This document shows, in pieces, positions 1 through 6,517 of a stretch of DNA of 40,926 nucleotides. The position numbers and the translations under genes are program-made. The stretch covers positions 1-40,926 of IMG/VR virus record IMGVR_UViG_3300043425_000687. One strand, given 5' to 3'. The DNA is from a virus. How positions within the stretch are numbered: the stretch's first letter is position 1; each line of letters begins with the position of its first letter. The notes beneath the pieces were generated by a model. The model was not told where the DNA came from. It was given only the letters and a program-made list of their open reading frames with translations, and ran no database searches.

Positions 1-23
1 GTAACCTGCATCTTCTGAGCCAT
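1..23 (-). CDS. 5' fragment of small lysine-rich protein (duplicate of 40642-40821)
   Basis: These bases hold only the first codons of a leftward gene cut by the contig end; the full gene is at 40642-40821. The start codon overlaps the stop of the upstream gene as TAATG. In this copy the three G/T differences change lysine codons 3 and 6 to glutamine (AAG to CAG) and alter codon 8. They may be low-quality contig-edge bases or population variants. Confidence 0.7.
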
Positions 24-128
24 TACGAACACCTCCAGCGTTTCAGGGCAGCGCCCTTTGGGGTTAGTTTACCGCCCTTACTTGTCGGGCCTTTGACACC
101 TTTCATTCTAGCGCAGAATGACTTCCTT
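1..128. repeat. Terminal overlap of circular contig (left copy)
   Basis: Bases 1-128 match 40799-40926 at a constant offset of 40798. Positions 18-128 are identical. Mismatches fall at 1, 8 and 17, each G here and T in the right copy. This is what a circular or circularly permuted phage assembly leaves at its ends. A true short terminal repeat is less likely, because the overlap starts inside a gene and stops inside another. Confidence 0.9.
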
Positions 129-289
129 CTGGCAGCCCGCTTACCCTTTGGGTTCTTCTCAGTAACAGGGGCTTGAAGATTAGATCCGGTCTCGCGGTTG
201 TAGGACTTCCGATAAGCCTCATTCAGGCCACCGGACCTTGCGTGCTTGTTCGGATTAAACCTCAGGAACGGAGTTTCTTTTTTAGCCAT
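23..289 (-). CDS. Small basic phage protein, DUF6321-like
   Basis: An 88-aa lysine- and arginine-rich protein. Its core, GGLNEAYRKSYNRETGSNL followed by a RRKSFCARMKGVKG segment and a basic tail ending ALKRWRC, matches my recollection of the phage family DUF6321, whose function is unknown. I chose the start at 289 because its ATG overlaps the stop of the upstream structural gene as TAATG, the coupling used throughout this block. An upstream ATG at 364 would overlap that gene heavily. The high charge suggests nucleic acid or virion binding, but that is inference. Confidence 0.8.
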   Translation of the reverse strand: MAKKETPFLRFNPNKHARSGGLNEAYRKSYNRETGSNLQAPVTEKNPKGKRAARRKSFCARMKGVKGPTSKGGKLTPKGAALKRWRCS

Positions 290-1623
290 TAGACAAACTC
301 GATCCATGTCATGGCCGTCAACAGATCGACGGAGCCGGTTAGGGAGCGCGCAATTACAACACACATCTGGGAATCCGTAGAGCCTGCGTTCTGGTACAGG
401 AATGCGTTCTCAGTGCTGTAGGAGATGTTCTCAAGGACGGTATTGGACGATGATCCAAGGCCGGCTGGAACAATGACGGACCGATACGGCCTAATCCGTG
501 CCCCGGTCACAGCGGAGATATCAGTTGAATACTCAACTCCGCTATCAGTCCCCATGTCCGTCCATGTTGCAGTAGAGGTAGTCGGAGTAAACACCTTGCA
601 GATATCGATGAGCGCCGTCCCGCCAGTTGCTGCAAACAGGGTTTCAAGAACTCGAACGACCTTTCGGTTAGCTACAGAATTAAACGAGCCCTTGAGCCTG
701 ATTGCGAAGACTGGTGCCGGGCTTGTAGAAAGAGTCCTGACAGCAGTTGCCTTTGCCGAGAAGCTAATTCCCGGAAGGTTATAGCCCCCCTCGGCAGAGG
801 CCGAGGCGCAGATCTCTTTCATTGTGGACGAGCTTGCCGTGGTGGCGGTGTTCCTGATCTCGTAGCGAACAGGCAAGGTCGGCGTGGTCATGTAGACTGC
901 CGACACGTTGTTGGCGTTATAGATCTCATGGCAGGTGTAATTCTTGCCGTTAAAATTAACTCCGAACCTAACCCGGCCAACTCCCAGCCACTGGAAGTCC
1001 ATGGTGAAGATCTGGGCCTTCGATGCGTCAATGACCATGCCGCTCGATCCCGTACCGTCGAGCCTATCGACGTTCCAGTTAGCTTGCGGGATGACGGTAT
1101 CAACTACAGAGCCGGTAACCCTTGAGCGAAGAACCAGAGCCAATCCCGAGCCGCTATTCTGAAAGAATAAGCCGTTATCGTCATCGAAGTAGCCGATGCG
1201 GGTAACAAGGTTTGCCTTGGCTGCTCCGAGCACCCCGGTCATGTTAATGACCTGAGAGCGCCCCGGAGAATAAGGGATGCGCTTCACTGATTGCCTAATT
1301 GCGTAGGCTCCGGAAGTAGTCCCTACCGCGAGAGAGACTGCCGATTCGTTTGGGAGATAGGTAATTGAGCCACCCGAGGCCGTGAGCTCAAAGAAGTCGT
1401 ACTCGTTGCGGTCAAGGACGTTCTTATTATCGAAGAGCCCGAACGGGGGGGCAACCCTCAGGCGACCGAAGGCATCTCCTGCCGTTCCGCCAAGGTCTCC
1501 AAGCGCTACGTCGAGACCTTCCTTACCATTTCCGAACGGGGTGCGGGTGATAGCATTCGATGAGCCATCAACCATGTTCGTTGCTACGTTGCTTTGGTAT
1601 GCTTCGATATTGTTTCGCGCCAT
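289..1623 (-). CDS. Virion structural protein (decoration or receptor-binding type)
   Basis: A 444-aa protein, rich in Ser, Thr, Gly and Ala and predicted largely beta. It contains an N-terminal FGRLRVAPPFGLFD motif (about residues 52-65), followed by a block with RIGYFDDDNGLFFQ. These motifs recur in phage structural proteins annotated as tail or decoration proteins. It is encoded on the leftward strand, apart from the main late module, and followed by tightly coupled small basic genes. No catalytic motif is visible. It could be a head decoration, tail or host-contact protein; the sequence alone does not decide. Confidence 0.7.
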   Translation of the reverse strand: MARNNIEAYQSNVATNMVDGSSNAITRTPFGNGKEGLDVALGDLGGTAGDAFGRLRVAPPFGLFDNKNVLDRNEYDFFELTASGGSITYLPNESAVSLAVGTTSGAYAIRQSVKRIPYSPGRSQVINMTGVLGAAKANLVTRIGYFDDDNGLFFQNSGSGLALVLRSRVTGSVVDTVIPQANWNVDRLDGTGSSGMVIDASKAQIFTMDFQWLGVGRVRFGVNFNGKNYTCHEIYNANNVSAVYMTTPTLPVRYEIRNTATTASSSTMKEICASASAEGGYNLPGISFSAKATAVRTLSTSPAPVFAIRLKGSFNSVANRKVVRVLETLFAATGGTALIDICKVFTPTTSTATWTDMGTDSGVEYSTDISAVTGARIRPYRSVIVPAGLGSSSNTVLENISYSTENAFLYQNAGSTDSQMCVVIARSLTGSVDLLTAMTWIEFV

Positions 1624-1643
1624 AGCAAGAACCTAATAGTTAA

Positions 1644-1919
1644 TTAACTGCTTGGGAAGTGTCTCCCCATATCATTCAGAAAAGCCTTAACCCTAAGATA
1701 CAGGCAATCTGGCGCGTGCGCTACCCACTCGCGCTCGCAATACTGACATCCAAGGCGCCTAGAGTGAGGAAATGGGGCTTGGGTCCACCTTCCGGTGCCT
1801 TCGTGGTCTATGAGGCGACTGAGGGCCTTATAGAGGCGAAAAGCAATGGCCCGATAGTCCTCTTCGGAAGCTACCGGGCCACTGTTCTGCTTAATTAAAT
1901 CAAGCAGGGTTTCGTTCAT
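1644..1919 (-). CDS. Hypothetical protein with possible CxxC...HxxxC zinc site
   Basis: A 91-aa protein of unknown function. An alpha-helical N-terminal half (about residues 1-40) precedes a compact segment carrying CQYCEREWVAHAPDC. The CxxC pair plus downstream His and Cys could bind one zinc ion. The start overlaps the end of the upstream ssDNA-binding gene by 4 bases (ATGA), so it is coupled to the recombination module. A nucleic-acid role would fit that context but is not shown. Confidence 0.65.
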   Translation of the reverse strand: MNETLLDLIKQNSGPVASEEDYRAIAFRLYKALSRLIDHEGTGRWTQAPFPHSRRLGCQYCEREWVAHAPDCLYLRVKAFLNDMGRHFPSS

Positions 1920-2383
1920 ACGTCGAAGTCGTCGTTAAACGCTGGTGCGGGGGTTTCCTTCATGTTCCCGCTCAGGGTCGATGCCACTTCGTTTGCTTCG
2001 AAATAGGGATAAACCTTTTCGATGCGAGGCCAGAGCGCTCCGTCCTTGCCAGCCTTAAGCTCGATGTCAGCCTCTAACTTCCTTTTAATAAAGGAATTAG
2101 TGTCAAAGGACTTACCGTCGTAGCTTGCGTCAAGAGTCTTCAGGCAGCGCCAGAGAACCCTTGCTCCCGGGCCACCAAGAGGAAACCACTTCGTGAGCGT
2201 CTTACCGACGAGAGAAGGATTCGGTGCCTTGATGACCTTGAACTTAAAGACAAGCGCGTTGTGACCTTGTTTGTCAGCGCTTGCGCCTTCCTTAATTTCC
2301 GTCACTTCAAGAGCCATGCGGCCCGGCACCCAAGGGGTTCCCGGTTCACGTCCACTTCCAAAATCTGGTCTTACAAGAGCCAT
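1916..2383 (-). CDS. DUF669-like single-stranded DNA-binding protein
   Basis: A 155-aa protein with features of the phage DUF669 family: a GTPWVPGRMALEVTEI opening strand, a FKFKVI strand, a GKTLTKWFPLGG turn, and an acidic tail ending in FNDDFDV. Acidic aromatic tails are typical of phage SSBs that recruit partners. It lies immediately downstream of a Sak4-like ATPase, the usual neighbour of DUF669 genes in phage recombination cassettes. It probably coats single-stranded DNA during recombination and replication. Family assignment rests on recognition, not a search. Confidence 0.72.
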   Translation of the reverse strand: MALVRPDFGSGREPGTPWVPGRMALEVTEIKEGASADKQGHNALVFKFKVIKAPNPSLVGKTLTKWFPLGGPGARVLWRCLKTLDASYDGKSFDTNSFIKRKLEADIELKAGKDGALWPRIEKVYPYFEANEVASTLSGNMKETPAPAFNDDFDV

Positions 2384-2385
2384 CT

Positions 2386-3189
2386 TTAATTCTCCTTCTT
2401 CTCTTCGTTAGCTTCTGCTGCTGGCTTTTCCTGCGTTGGCTTCCTTGCGAGCTTCTTTGCCATGAAAGTAGCAATGCGCTTGAAGTCAGACGGAACAACC
2501 TGCGGGAGTCCGGGGATCTGAGTGCGGCAGACGTAATCGCCGTCAGAGCTAGTCTGGCAGAGGTACTCAACCTGACCCTTCTGATGGACAACGTAAGCCC
2601 GGTAAACCTCCGTAAACACCTGCGGCAGACGATCTGCGAGCTTGCCCGGAACGAGGGGCTTCCAGTAAATGCGGCCCGTCTCCTGATTGGTCTCGCTCGT
2701 AATGTGACCGATTACGATCACATGACAAGGGAGCCCAAGAAGCTGGCTCATGGCATCCTTAAATTGGATGTTCATGATCTGGAAGTCCTGAAGCGCAGGC
2801 ACTCCGTTGACGCGCTTAACTCCGGGGTTTTCAGCAATGATGTCAGCCATGAGCGAGTCGATGAAGAGCGTCAGAGAGTCGACGATAATCGTCTCGTGCT
2901 TGAGCTTTCCTTCGGCTGCGTCCTTTTGAAGCTGGGCAAGAATTGCCTTGAAGCGACGAAATGGGCGGGGCTGTCCCGGCACTTCCGTCATGTCCTCGTA
3001 ACTAATTTCCTTGAGCTTGTCAGGATCGTTGACTGAGTAATAAGAAGCCGCGCTCGAAACTTTGCCGTCAAAGTCAAGAACGAGGGGCTTTGGCGCTCCG
3101 GTAGCAAATACGGTTTTACCCGCACCCGACTGGCCGTAAACCAAGAGCTTCATCTTCTGCGTAGATACCAACTGGTCTAGTGTTTTCAT
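2386..3189 (-). CDS. Sak4-like RecA-fold ATPase / recombination protein
   Basis: A 267-aa AAA_24/Sak4-type protein. The Walker A motif GQSGAGKT is at residues 19-26, followed by the VLDFDGK strand typical of this family; the Walker B strand TIIVDSLT has its aspartate at 104. Phage Sak4 proteins are short RecA-like single-strand annealing proteins that work with a cognate SSB and nuclease. Here the nuclease is upstream (3235-4071) and the SSB-like gene is 2 bases downstream, making a compact recombination module. GGAG lies about 10 bases upstream of the ATG. Confidence 0.85.
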   Translation of the reverse strand: MKTLDQLVSTQKMKLLVYGQSGAGKTVFATGAPKPLVLDFDGKVSSAASYYSVNDPDKLKEISYEDMTEVPGQPRPFRRFKAILAQLQKDAAEGKLKHETIIVDSLTLFIDSLMADIIAENPGVKRVNGVPALQDFQIMNIQFKDAMSQLLGLPCHVIVIGHITSETNQETGRIYWKPLVPGKLADRLPQVFTEVYRAYVVHQKGQVEYLCQTSSDGDYVCRTQIPGLPQVVPSDFKRIATFMAKKLARKPTQEKPAAEANEEKKEN

Positions 3190-3234
3190 GTCTAGGCAAC
3201 TCCTTGTTTGCCTTTTAATTGACGGTTTAGTCCG

Positions 3235-4071
3235 TCAAATCTTTCCGTAAATTTGTTCGATGGCAATAGGGCGAAGATTCTTATTTAGCGAGCAGACTTC
3301 CAAATACTGGCAGCCGCCGTAATGCGAGCAGCTTGACGTATTCATAGGCCACTTGCCGGCAACATAGCAGGACGAATAATCCTGAATCGCGGCATGTACC
3401 GAATCAAACATCTCTTCGAAGTCCTGATAATTACGCTCCGTAAAGATACGCACCAGATCAGACTTCGTTTTAGCTACTTGGATGCCGTTAATCATCGCCC
3501 GCTTAACAGGGATATTCATTCTTTGCAGCGCCCAAATATAAATCGAGAACTGCAAATTAGGATTAACCCTGTTTGCCAGATCAGACAGGCTTGTTGCCGT
3601 CTTGTGGTCGCAAAGCACAAGCTCGTCCGTTTCCGTATTCCTGAGAACAGCGTCAACCGTTCCGTGAATGAAGTGGTCCATGAATGGAACCTCGAACGAG
3701 CGCTCCACAAAGGCACCCTTCTCATCTCGGTACGCTACCCAAGGGTCGTTTTCATAGACCTCGAAATAGCGCTTGAGAATCTTTACGCCGTTATCAATGC
3801 TTCGCTTATCCGTTGCCGGAACATGGGCAAGCGGGGCAGCAGCAATCATGAAGGCGTCAAGAATAGGTGCCAGTTGCCTGTCCGTCGTCTTGTAGAACTC
3901 TTCTAAGGCCGCATGGATTGCCTTACCAAAGGTAAGCGCCTCGGACTCGTCTTCGCTCCTGTAGCCATCGAGAAGCGCGTATTGGGCCTTGCGCTTACAC
4001 GTCTGAATCAGGTCAACGCTGGAAGAATTAATATAGAACTTGCCGTCCTTAACTTCGAGCATCCGCTTCAT
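3235..4071 (-). CDS. PD-(D/E)XK exonuclease with Fe-S cysteines (Cas4/RecB-like)
   Basis: A 278-aa nuclease of the RecB/Cas4 superfamily. Visible elements are FGKAIHAALE (48-57), the active-site pair D140 (GTVDAVL) and D155-H-K157 (LCDHKTA), and Q174xxxY178. One N-terminal cysteine (C25) plus C248, C254 and C260 fits a 4Fe-4S cluster like that of Cas4 and AddB. It probably resects DNA ends for the Sak4/SSB pair downstream. I set the start at 4071, where ATG overlaps the upstream stop as TAATG and GGAG lies 7-8 bases upstream; an in-frame ATG at 4086 has poorer signals. Confidence 0.85.
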   Translation of the reverse strand: MKRMLEVKDGKFYINSSSVDLIQTCKRKAQYALLDGYRSEDESEALTFGKAIHAALEEFYKTTDRQLAPILDAFMIAAAPLAHVPATDKRSIDNGVKILKRYFEVYENDPWVAYRDEKGAFVERSFEVPFMDHFIHGTVDAVLRNTETDELVLCDHKTATSLSDLANRVNPNLQFSIYIWALQRMNIPVKRAMINGIQVAKTKSDLVRIFTERNYQDFEEMFDSVHAAIQDYSSCYVAGKWPMNTSSCSHYGGCQYLEVCSLNKNLRPIAIEQIYGKI

Positions 4072-4292
4072 TACTCGACTCTCCATACGCGAACGCCACC
4101 CTCAACCTGCTTGCAGGAGAAGACGACGTTATTCTTCTTGCCATAGGCAGAAGCGCAGGCACGAATTGACGAGGCTTTGGACGGCTCTTGGACTGGGACG
4201 AAAAAGGAATCGCCTACTTCCATTTCTGCGAACGGGTAAACCGTTCCTTGGCGAATCTTCGGGATAGGTACTGACTTATCAACTGTATACAT
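4071..4292 (-). CDS. Hypothetical small protein in recombination operon
   Basis: A 73-aa protein of unknown function, strongly beta in character, with a central FAEMEVGDSFFVP strand-turn and a C-terminal CKQVEGGVRVWRVE hairpin. Similar short proteins of this shape are frequent beside phage recombination genes, and I recall no defined role. AAGGAG lies about 9 bases before the ATG. Its stop overlaps the nuclease start (TAATG), so the two are probably co-translated. A candidate promoter and leader hairpin sit just upstream (4307-4363). Confidence 0.72.
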   Translation of the reverse strand: MYTVDKSVPIPKIRQGTVYPFAEMEVGDSFFVPVQEPSKASSIRACASAYGKKNNVVFSCKQVEGGVRVWRVE

Positions 4293-4306
4293 GGATCACT
4301 CCTTTA

Positions 4307-4363
4307 GTGCCTGCATCATTGTCAGGCACCATATGTGTAACAGTGTTTCAGATATCAGGTCAA
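4307..4363 (-). promoter_or_regulatory. Candidate promoter with leader hairpin
   Basis: Read leftward there is a TTGACC -35 (4358-4363), a 17-base spacer and a TTACAC -10 (4335-4340). Next is a 7-bp hairpin, GTGCCTG paired with CAGGCAC (4323-4329 and 4307-4313, loop of 9), just before the AAGGAG site of the gene starting at 4292. The -10 is a weak match. The hairpin could tune initiation of the recombination operon or stabilise its 5' end. Confidence 0.35.
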
Positions 4364-4554
4364 GGCATTTTTAACAGGCGAGCAAGAACGTCGTTAAACG
4401 ATTCTCCGAACGTGCCGGACTTCATAATGTGGTCGTAAATGTCCCAGCTAATTCGGATGGTAGTACCCCAGCGGGCCTTATCCCTTGAAATCGGAGAAGT
4501 CTTGGCCTTCGAGGCTTTCTTTTTCTTGGTGGCCATAGTGCTTTCTTGCGGCAT
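4360..4554 (-). CDS. Small ribbon-helix-helix-like DNA-binding protein
   Basis: A 64-aa protein: a lysine-rich N-terminal arm (residues 8-20), then a TTIRISWDIYDHIMKSG strand-helix and a FGESFNDVLARLLKM helix. This resembles the ribbon-helix-helix fold of Arc/VapB-type regulators. It may repress a phage promoter, possibly the one just downstream at 4307-4363. The ATG at 4554 has AAGGAG with good spacing although the gene then overlaps the upstream gene by 77 bases in another frame. No adjacent toxin gene is evident, so a plain regulator is likelier than an antitoxin. Confidence 0.68.
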   Translation of the reverse strand: MPQESTMATKKKKASKAKTSPISRDKARWGTTIRISWDIYDHIMKSGTFGESFNDVLARLLKMP

Positions 4555-4810
4555 GAATTAGCTCCTTGACTGCAACCCACGCCTGCGGACTTGAGATATC
4601 CGCATCAACGTGAATCTGGGACTTTAGAACCATGTCGAGCTTGCCGTTCACTTCGTAAATATGAACAGCGAGCGAGCCTTTGTACTTGGTTCCTTCCGGG
4701 TGCAGACAGGCGGCGACTTCTTGCAAAAGCATTGCTGGCTCTTCCCAGCTTTCACGGTCCCCAAATTGCTCTCGCTTGATTTCTACTTTTTTATTAGGAT
4801 CGTGAATCAT
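4478..4810 (-). CDS. Hypothetical protein
   Basis: A 110-aa protein of unknown function, starting MIHDPNKK. It has a helical middle (SWEEPAMLLQEVAACLH), a beta strand pair (SLAVHIYEVNGKLDMVLKSQ) and a final helix followed by a polar tail. I start it at 4810 rather than 4876 because the longer reading would run into the divergent gene at 4839. Its 3' end overlaps the ribbon-helix-helix gene by 77 bases. It has no clear Shine-Dalgarno. Confidence 0.6.
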   Translation of the reverse strand: MIHDPNKKVEIKREQFGDRESWEEPAMLLQEVAACLHPEGTKYKGSLAVHIYEVNGKLDMVLKSQIHVDADISSPQAWVAVKELIHAARKHYGHQEKESLEGQDFSDFKG

Positions 4811-4838
4811 TACGGAAACAATATAACAGAAAGTTAAA

Positions 4839-5270
4839 ATGAAAATAGAAAAATTAACTTTTAAGGAAAAGGGCAAGACTTATTCTGGCGAGATCGCTTG
4901 GCCCGACAACCTAGAAATGGCCATCGGTTTCCTTGGCGAGCGCTCGGTGTGGGAGGCGTTTAAAATAGGCTATAAGCTAATGATTAAGGCCCAAATTAAG
5001 GGCAAGCCTATTCTTCCTCGTAAACGCGTCGTGAAGATCGACCTTTCGGTTTTGGACGAGCAGACCCGGATTGCAATTGAGGGGCTTCTGGAGTCACTGG
5101 CTGTCCAGCAACAGCCGCAGCAAGTCGCAGAAAGTGCTCCGCCCGAACAGCCACATACAGATCACAACGATTACGCCGAAATGCTAACAGAGGCTGAAGC
5201 CCAGTCTTCTGGGCATGACTCATCGTTTGAAGAAGACTTTGCCAAATATTTAGCTTCTCTTGGTTCTTAA
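4839..5270 (+). CDS. Hypothetical protein on the opposite strand, overlapping a nuclease gene
   Basis: A 143-aa rightward ORF inside the leftward block. Its first ~85 residues look like a folded protein: a KGKTYSGEIAWPDNLEMAI segment, then an amphipathic helix (SVWEAFKIGYKLMIKAQIKG). The tail after residue 90 is low in complexity and rich in Gln, Glu and Ser. Without this gene bases 4839-5007 would be empty. Residues 57-143 overlap, on the other strand, the nuclease at 5008-5451. The ribosome site is weak (AGAAAG). The domain shape favours a real gene, but this is the least certain CDS of the region. Confidence 0.5.
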   Translation: MKIEKLTFKEKGKTYSGEIAWPDNLEMAIGFLGERSVWEAFKIGYKLMIKAQIKGKPILPRKRVVKIDLSVLDEQTRIAIEGLLESLAVQQQPQQVAESAPPEQPHTDHNDYAEMLTEAEAQSSGHDSSFEEDFAKYLASLGS

Positions 5271-5451
5271 CTTCAACGGCATAGGGGAAGAGTTCAGCGC
5301 CCGCAAAGGACAACTGAATATCTTCCCCATTACTGCCTGACGGCGTAACTCGAACGTCGCGCTCGGTGAGCTCGGGGAACTTCTCAAGAATTAACTTTTG
5401 GAATTCCTGACAAGCTCTCCGACCTTTAGCCTTGGCGCTGGACGTTCTCAT
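5008..5451 (-). CDS. PD-(D/E)XK endonuclease / Holliday-junction-resolvase-like protein
   Basis: A 147-aa protein with the layout of small phage PD-(D/E)XK nucleases: a basic N-terminus with GRRACQEFQKLI, the GEDIQLS motif (D44), the catalytic strand YAVEVKN (E60 and K62), a Q75-containing helix (WQSLLQTMSHAQ) and the strand LLAFRRNRCDLYVAV. It may resolve branched DNA or cut during recombination or packaging. Its C-terminal tail (about 112-147) is low in complexity. Residues 61-147 are antisense to the rightward gene at 4839-5270. Confidence 0.78.
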   Translation of the reverse strand: MRTSSAKAKGRRACQEFQKLILEKFPELTERDVRVTPSGSNGEDIQLSFAGAELFPYAVEVKNQEKLNIWQSLLQTMSHAQKTGLQPLLAFRRNRCDLYVAVRAEHFLRLAAAVAGQPVTPEAPQLQSGSARPKPKGRSSRRVYEEE

Positions 5452-5653
5452 TTTTTAGCCGTTTATCCCTTCGTGCTTGTTTGACTTCGATGCTCTTACT
5501 TTCGCACCGCGAACATACCGGGGTCCTAAGTTGACTGGTCGTCGAATTACCGCACCAATGGCACGGCGAACTCCGGCAAGTCTTACAGATTCCGGTGGAA
5601 TTGAGATTAGACATCTTCTTGCACTTAATGCAAGGAACTCGCAAATCACTCAC
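5426..5653 (-). CDS. Double zinc-ribbon small protein
   Basis: A 75-aa protein with four CxxC knuckles (CIKC, CKTC, CHWC, CSRC) arranged as two zinc ribbons, followed by a basic tail. It probably binds nucleic acid or a partner protein. I chose the GTG at 5653: the preceding gene stops one base upstream and GGAGG lies 9 bases before it. Using an upstream ATG at 5692 would put the start deep inside the previous gene. Its 3' end overlaps the nuclease start by 26 bases. Confidence 0.72.
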   Translation of the reverse strand: MSDLRVPCIKCKKMSNLNSTGICKTCRSSPCHWCGNSTTSQLRTPVCSRCESKSIEVKQARRDKRLKNENVQRQG

Positions 5654-5654
5654 T

Positions 5655-5828
5655 TTAGACAACCTCCGGCTCCTTTGGCAGCTTGGCTTCAAGCTCTTCG
5701 ACTTTCTTTCTAAGCAAATAAATCTCGTCGAGATTCAAAGTCACAGTCTGCTCAACCGCAGAGATAATTCTTGCCCAGTGTTTTGCAATATCTTCAACCG
5801 TATGAACGTGCGGCTTATTATTTTCCAT
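5655..5828 (-). CDS. Small helical / coiled-coil protein
   Basis: A 57-aa gene starting MENNKPHVHTVEDIAKHW. The second half is a heptad-like helix (LDEIYLLRKKVEELEAKL) compatible with a short coiled coil. GGAG lies 5 bases before the ATG. The gene ends one base before the GTG of the zinc-ribbon gene and carries that gene's GGAGG in its last codons, so the pair is coupled. The product is soluble and of unknown function. Confidence 0.65.
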   Translation of the reverse strand: MENNKPHVHTVEDIAKHWARIISAVEQTVTLNLDEIYLLRKKVEELEAKLPKEPEVV

Positions 5829-5830
5829 GA

Positions 5831-5941
5831 TTACTCCATCAACATGAGAAGATAGTTAATTAACGTGATGCCAACTATTGCCCCAACGGCATAACAGGCG
5901 CCCTTAAGAGTTGCGACAAAAAGAGAAGCAATTAACTTCAT
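5831..5941 (-). CDS. Single-pass membrane micropeptide
   Basis: A 36-aa ORF starting MKLIASLFVATLKG, hydrophobic almost end to end, with one predicted membrane segment (about residues 4-32). The start overlaps the upstream gene's stop as ATGA, and the stop is 2 bases before the next ATG. Such tight packing on both sides argues that it is translated. It might be a small inner-membrane effector or a holin-like peptide; nothing in the sequence decides. Confidence 0.55.
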   Translation of the reverse strand: MKLIASLFVATLKGACYAVGAIVGITLINYLLMLME

Positions 5942-6333
5942 ACAGCAAGCTCCGTCGGAAAGAGGGTCTCATAGGCCGCATCAAGGGAGATGCTCTTCAG
6001 AAAGGAAAGCATCTCGTCTAGCTGGTCCTCGTAGAAATAATAAAACCCACAATTCATCGTGAACTCGCCCAAGAAGCCGTGAAGCTCTTCGGTGTAGCGC
6101 TCGGGGTCGACCTTCTTTAGTGCCTCGCCAGCGTCATAGGTAACGCCGACAATTACCGGAGCATCGTAATTCATGCCCAAGAATTCCGAAAACATCTCTT
6201 CGTGGTCTTTCTCGTCAATCTCGGTGACGCACATTGCGCGCACGGCGTAGTGGAATTCCCGGTCAAGTTTGACTCCAAACCTGCCGGCCAAAAACCGTTC
6301 AATCTCGTGGAATTTTTCTTCTGCTCTGTTCAT
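5938..6333 (-). CDS. Hypothetical acidic protein
   Basis: A 131-aa acidic protein of unknown function with alternating helices and strands, including FHEIERFLAGRFGVKLDREF and a Tyr/Phe-rich stretch (MNCGFYYFYEDQLDEML). AAGGAA lies about 10 bases before the ATG. It begins a run of coupled small genes (36 aa, 57 aa, zinc ribbon, nuclease). Strong negative charge is common in phage inhibitors of host DNA-binding proteins, but that role is only a possibility here. Confidence 0.65.
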   Translation of the reverse strand: MNRAEEKFHEIERFLAGRFGVKLDREFHYAVRAMCVTEIDEKDHEEMFSEFLGMNYDAPVIVGVTYDAGEALKKVDPERYTEELHGFLGEFTMNCGFYYFYEDQLDEMLSFLKSISLDAAYETLFPTELAV

Positions 6334-6464
6334 GACTAGGTTCCTTCCCTTTATTTAAAGATTCAAACCGACTGCAAACAACGTAACACAACTCGTGCAA
6401 CGATCAACAGCAAAGCTACAACGATGGTTTTTTCCATATACGCGCGCGCGATGCATCGCCCCCA

Positions 6465-6492
6465 TGCAATTTTTGGAATTTCCAAAAATGCA
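6465..6492. repeat. Near-perfect inverted repeat in intergenic region
   Basis: ATTTTTGGAA (6469-6478) and TTCCAAAAAT (6480-6489) are perfect arms around a single T. They are flanked by TGC and GCA, with one unpaired A on the left. It lies between the leftward genes ending at 6518 and starting at 6333. No T-tract follows on either strand, so it looks more like an operator or cruciform-prone site than a terminator. Confidence 0.6.
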
Positions 6493-6517
6493 CGAGGACT
6501 ATGCTGGTCTTCTATTT

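Noticed and set aside
4360-4810. Toxin-antitoxin pair made of the ribbon-helix-helix gene and its neighbour
   Set aside because: The 110-aa neighbour has no recognisable toxin fold, and the gene order and 77-base overlap are not typical; a simple regulator is the more cautious reading.
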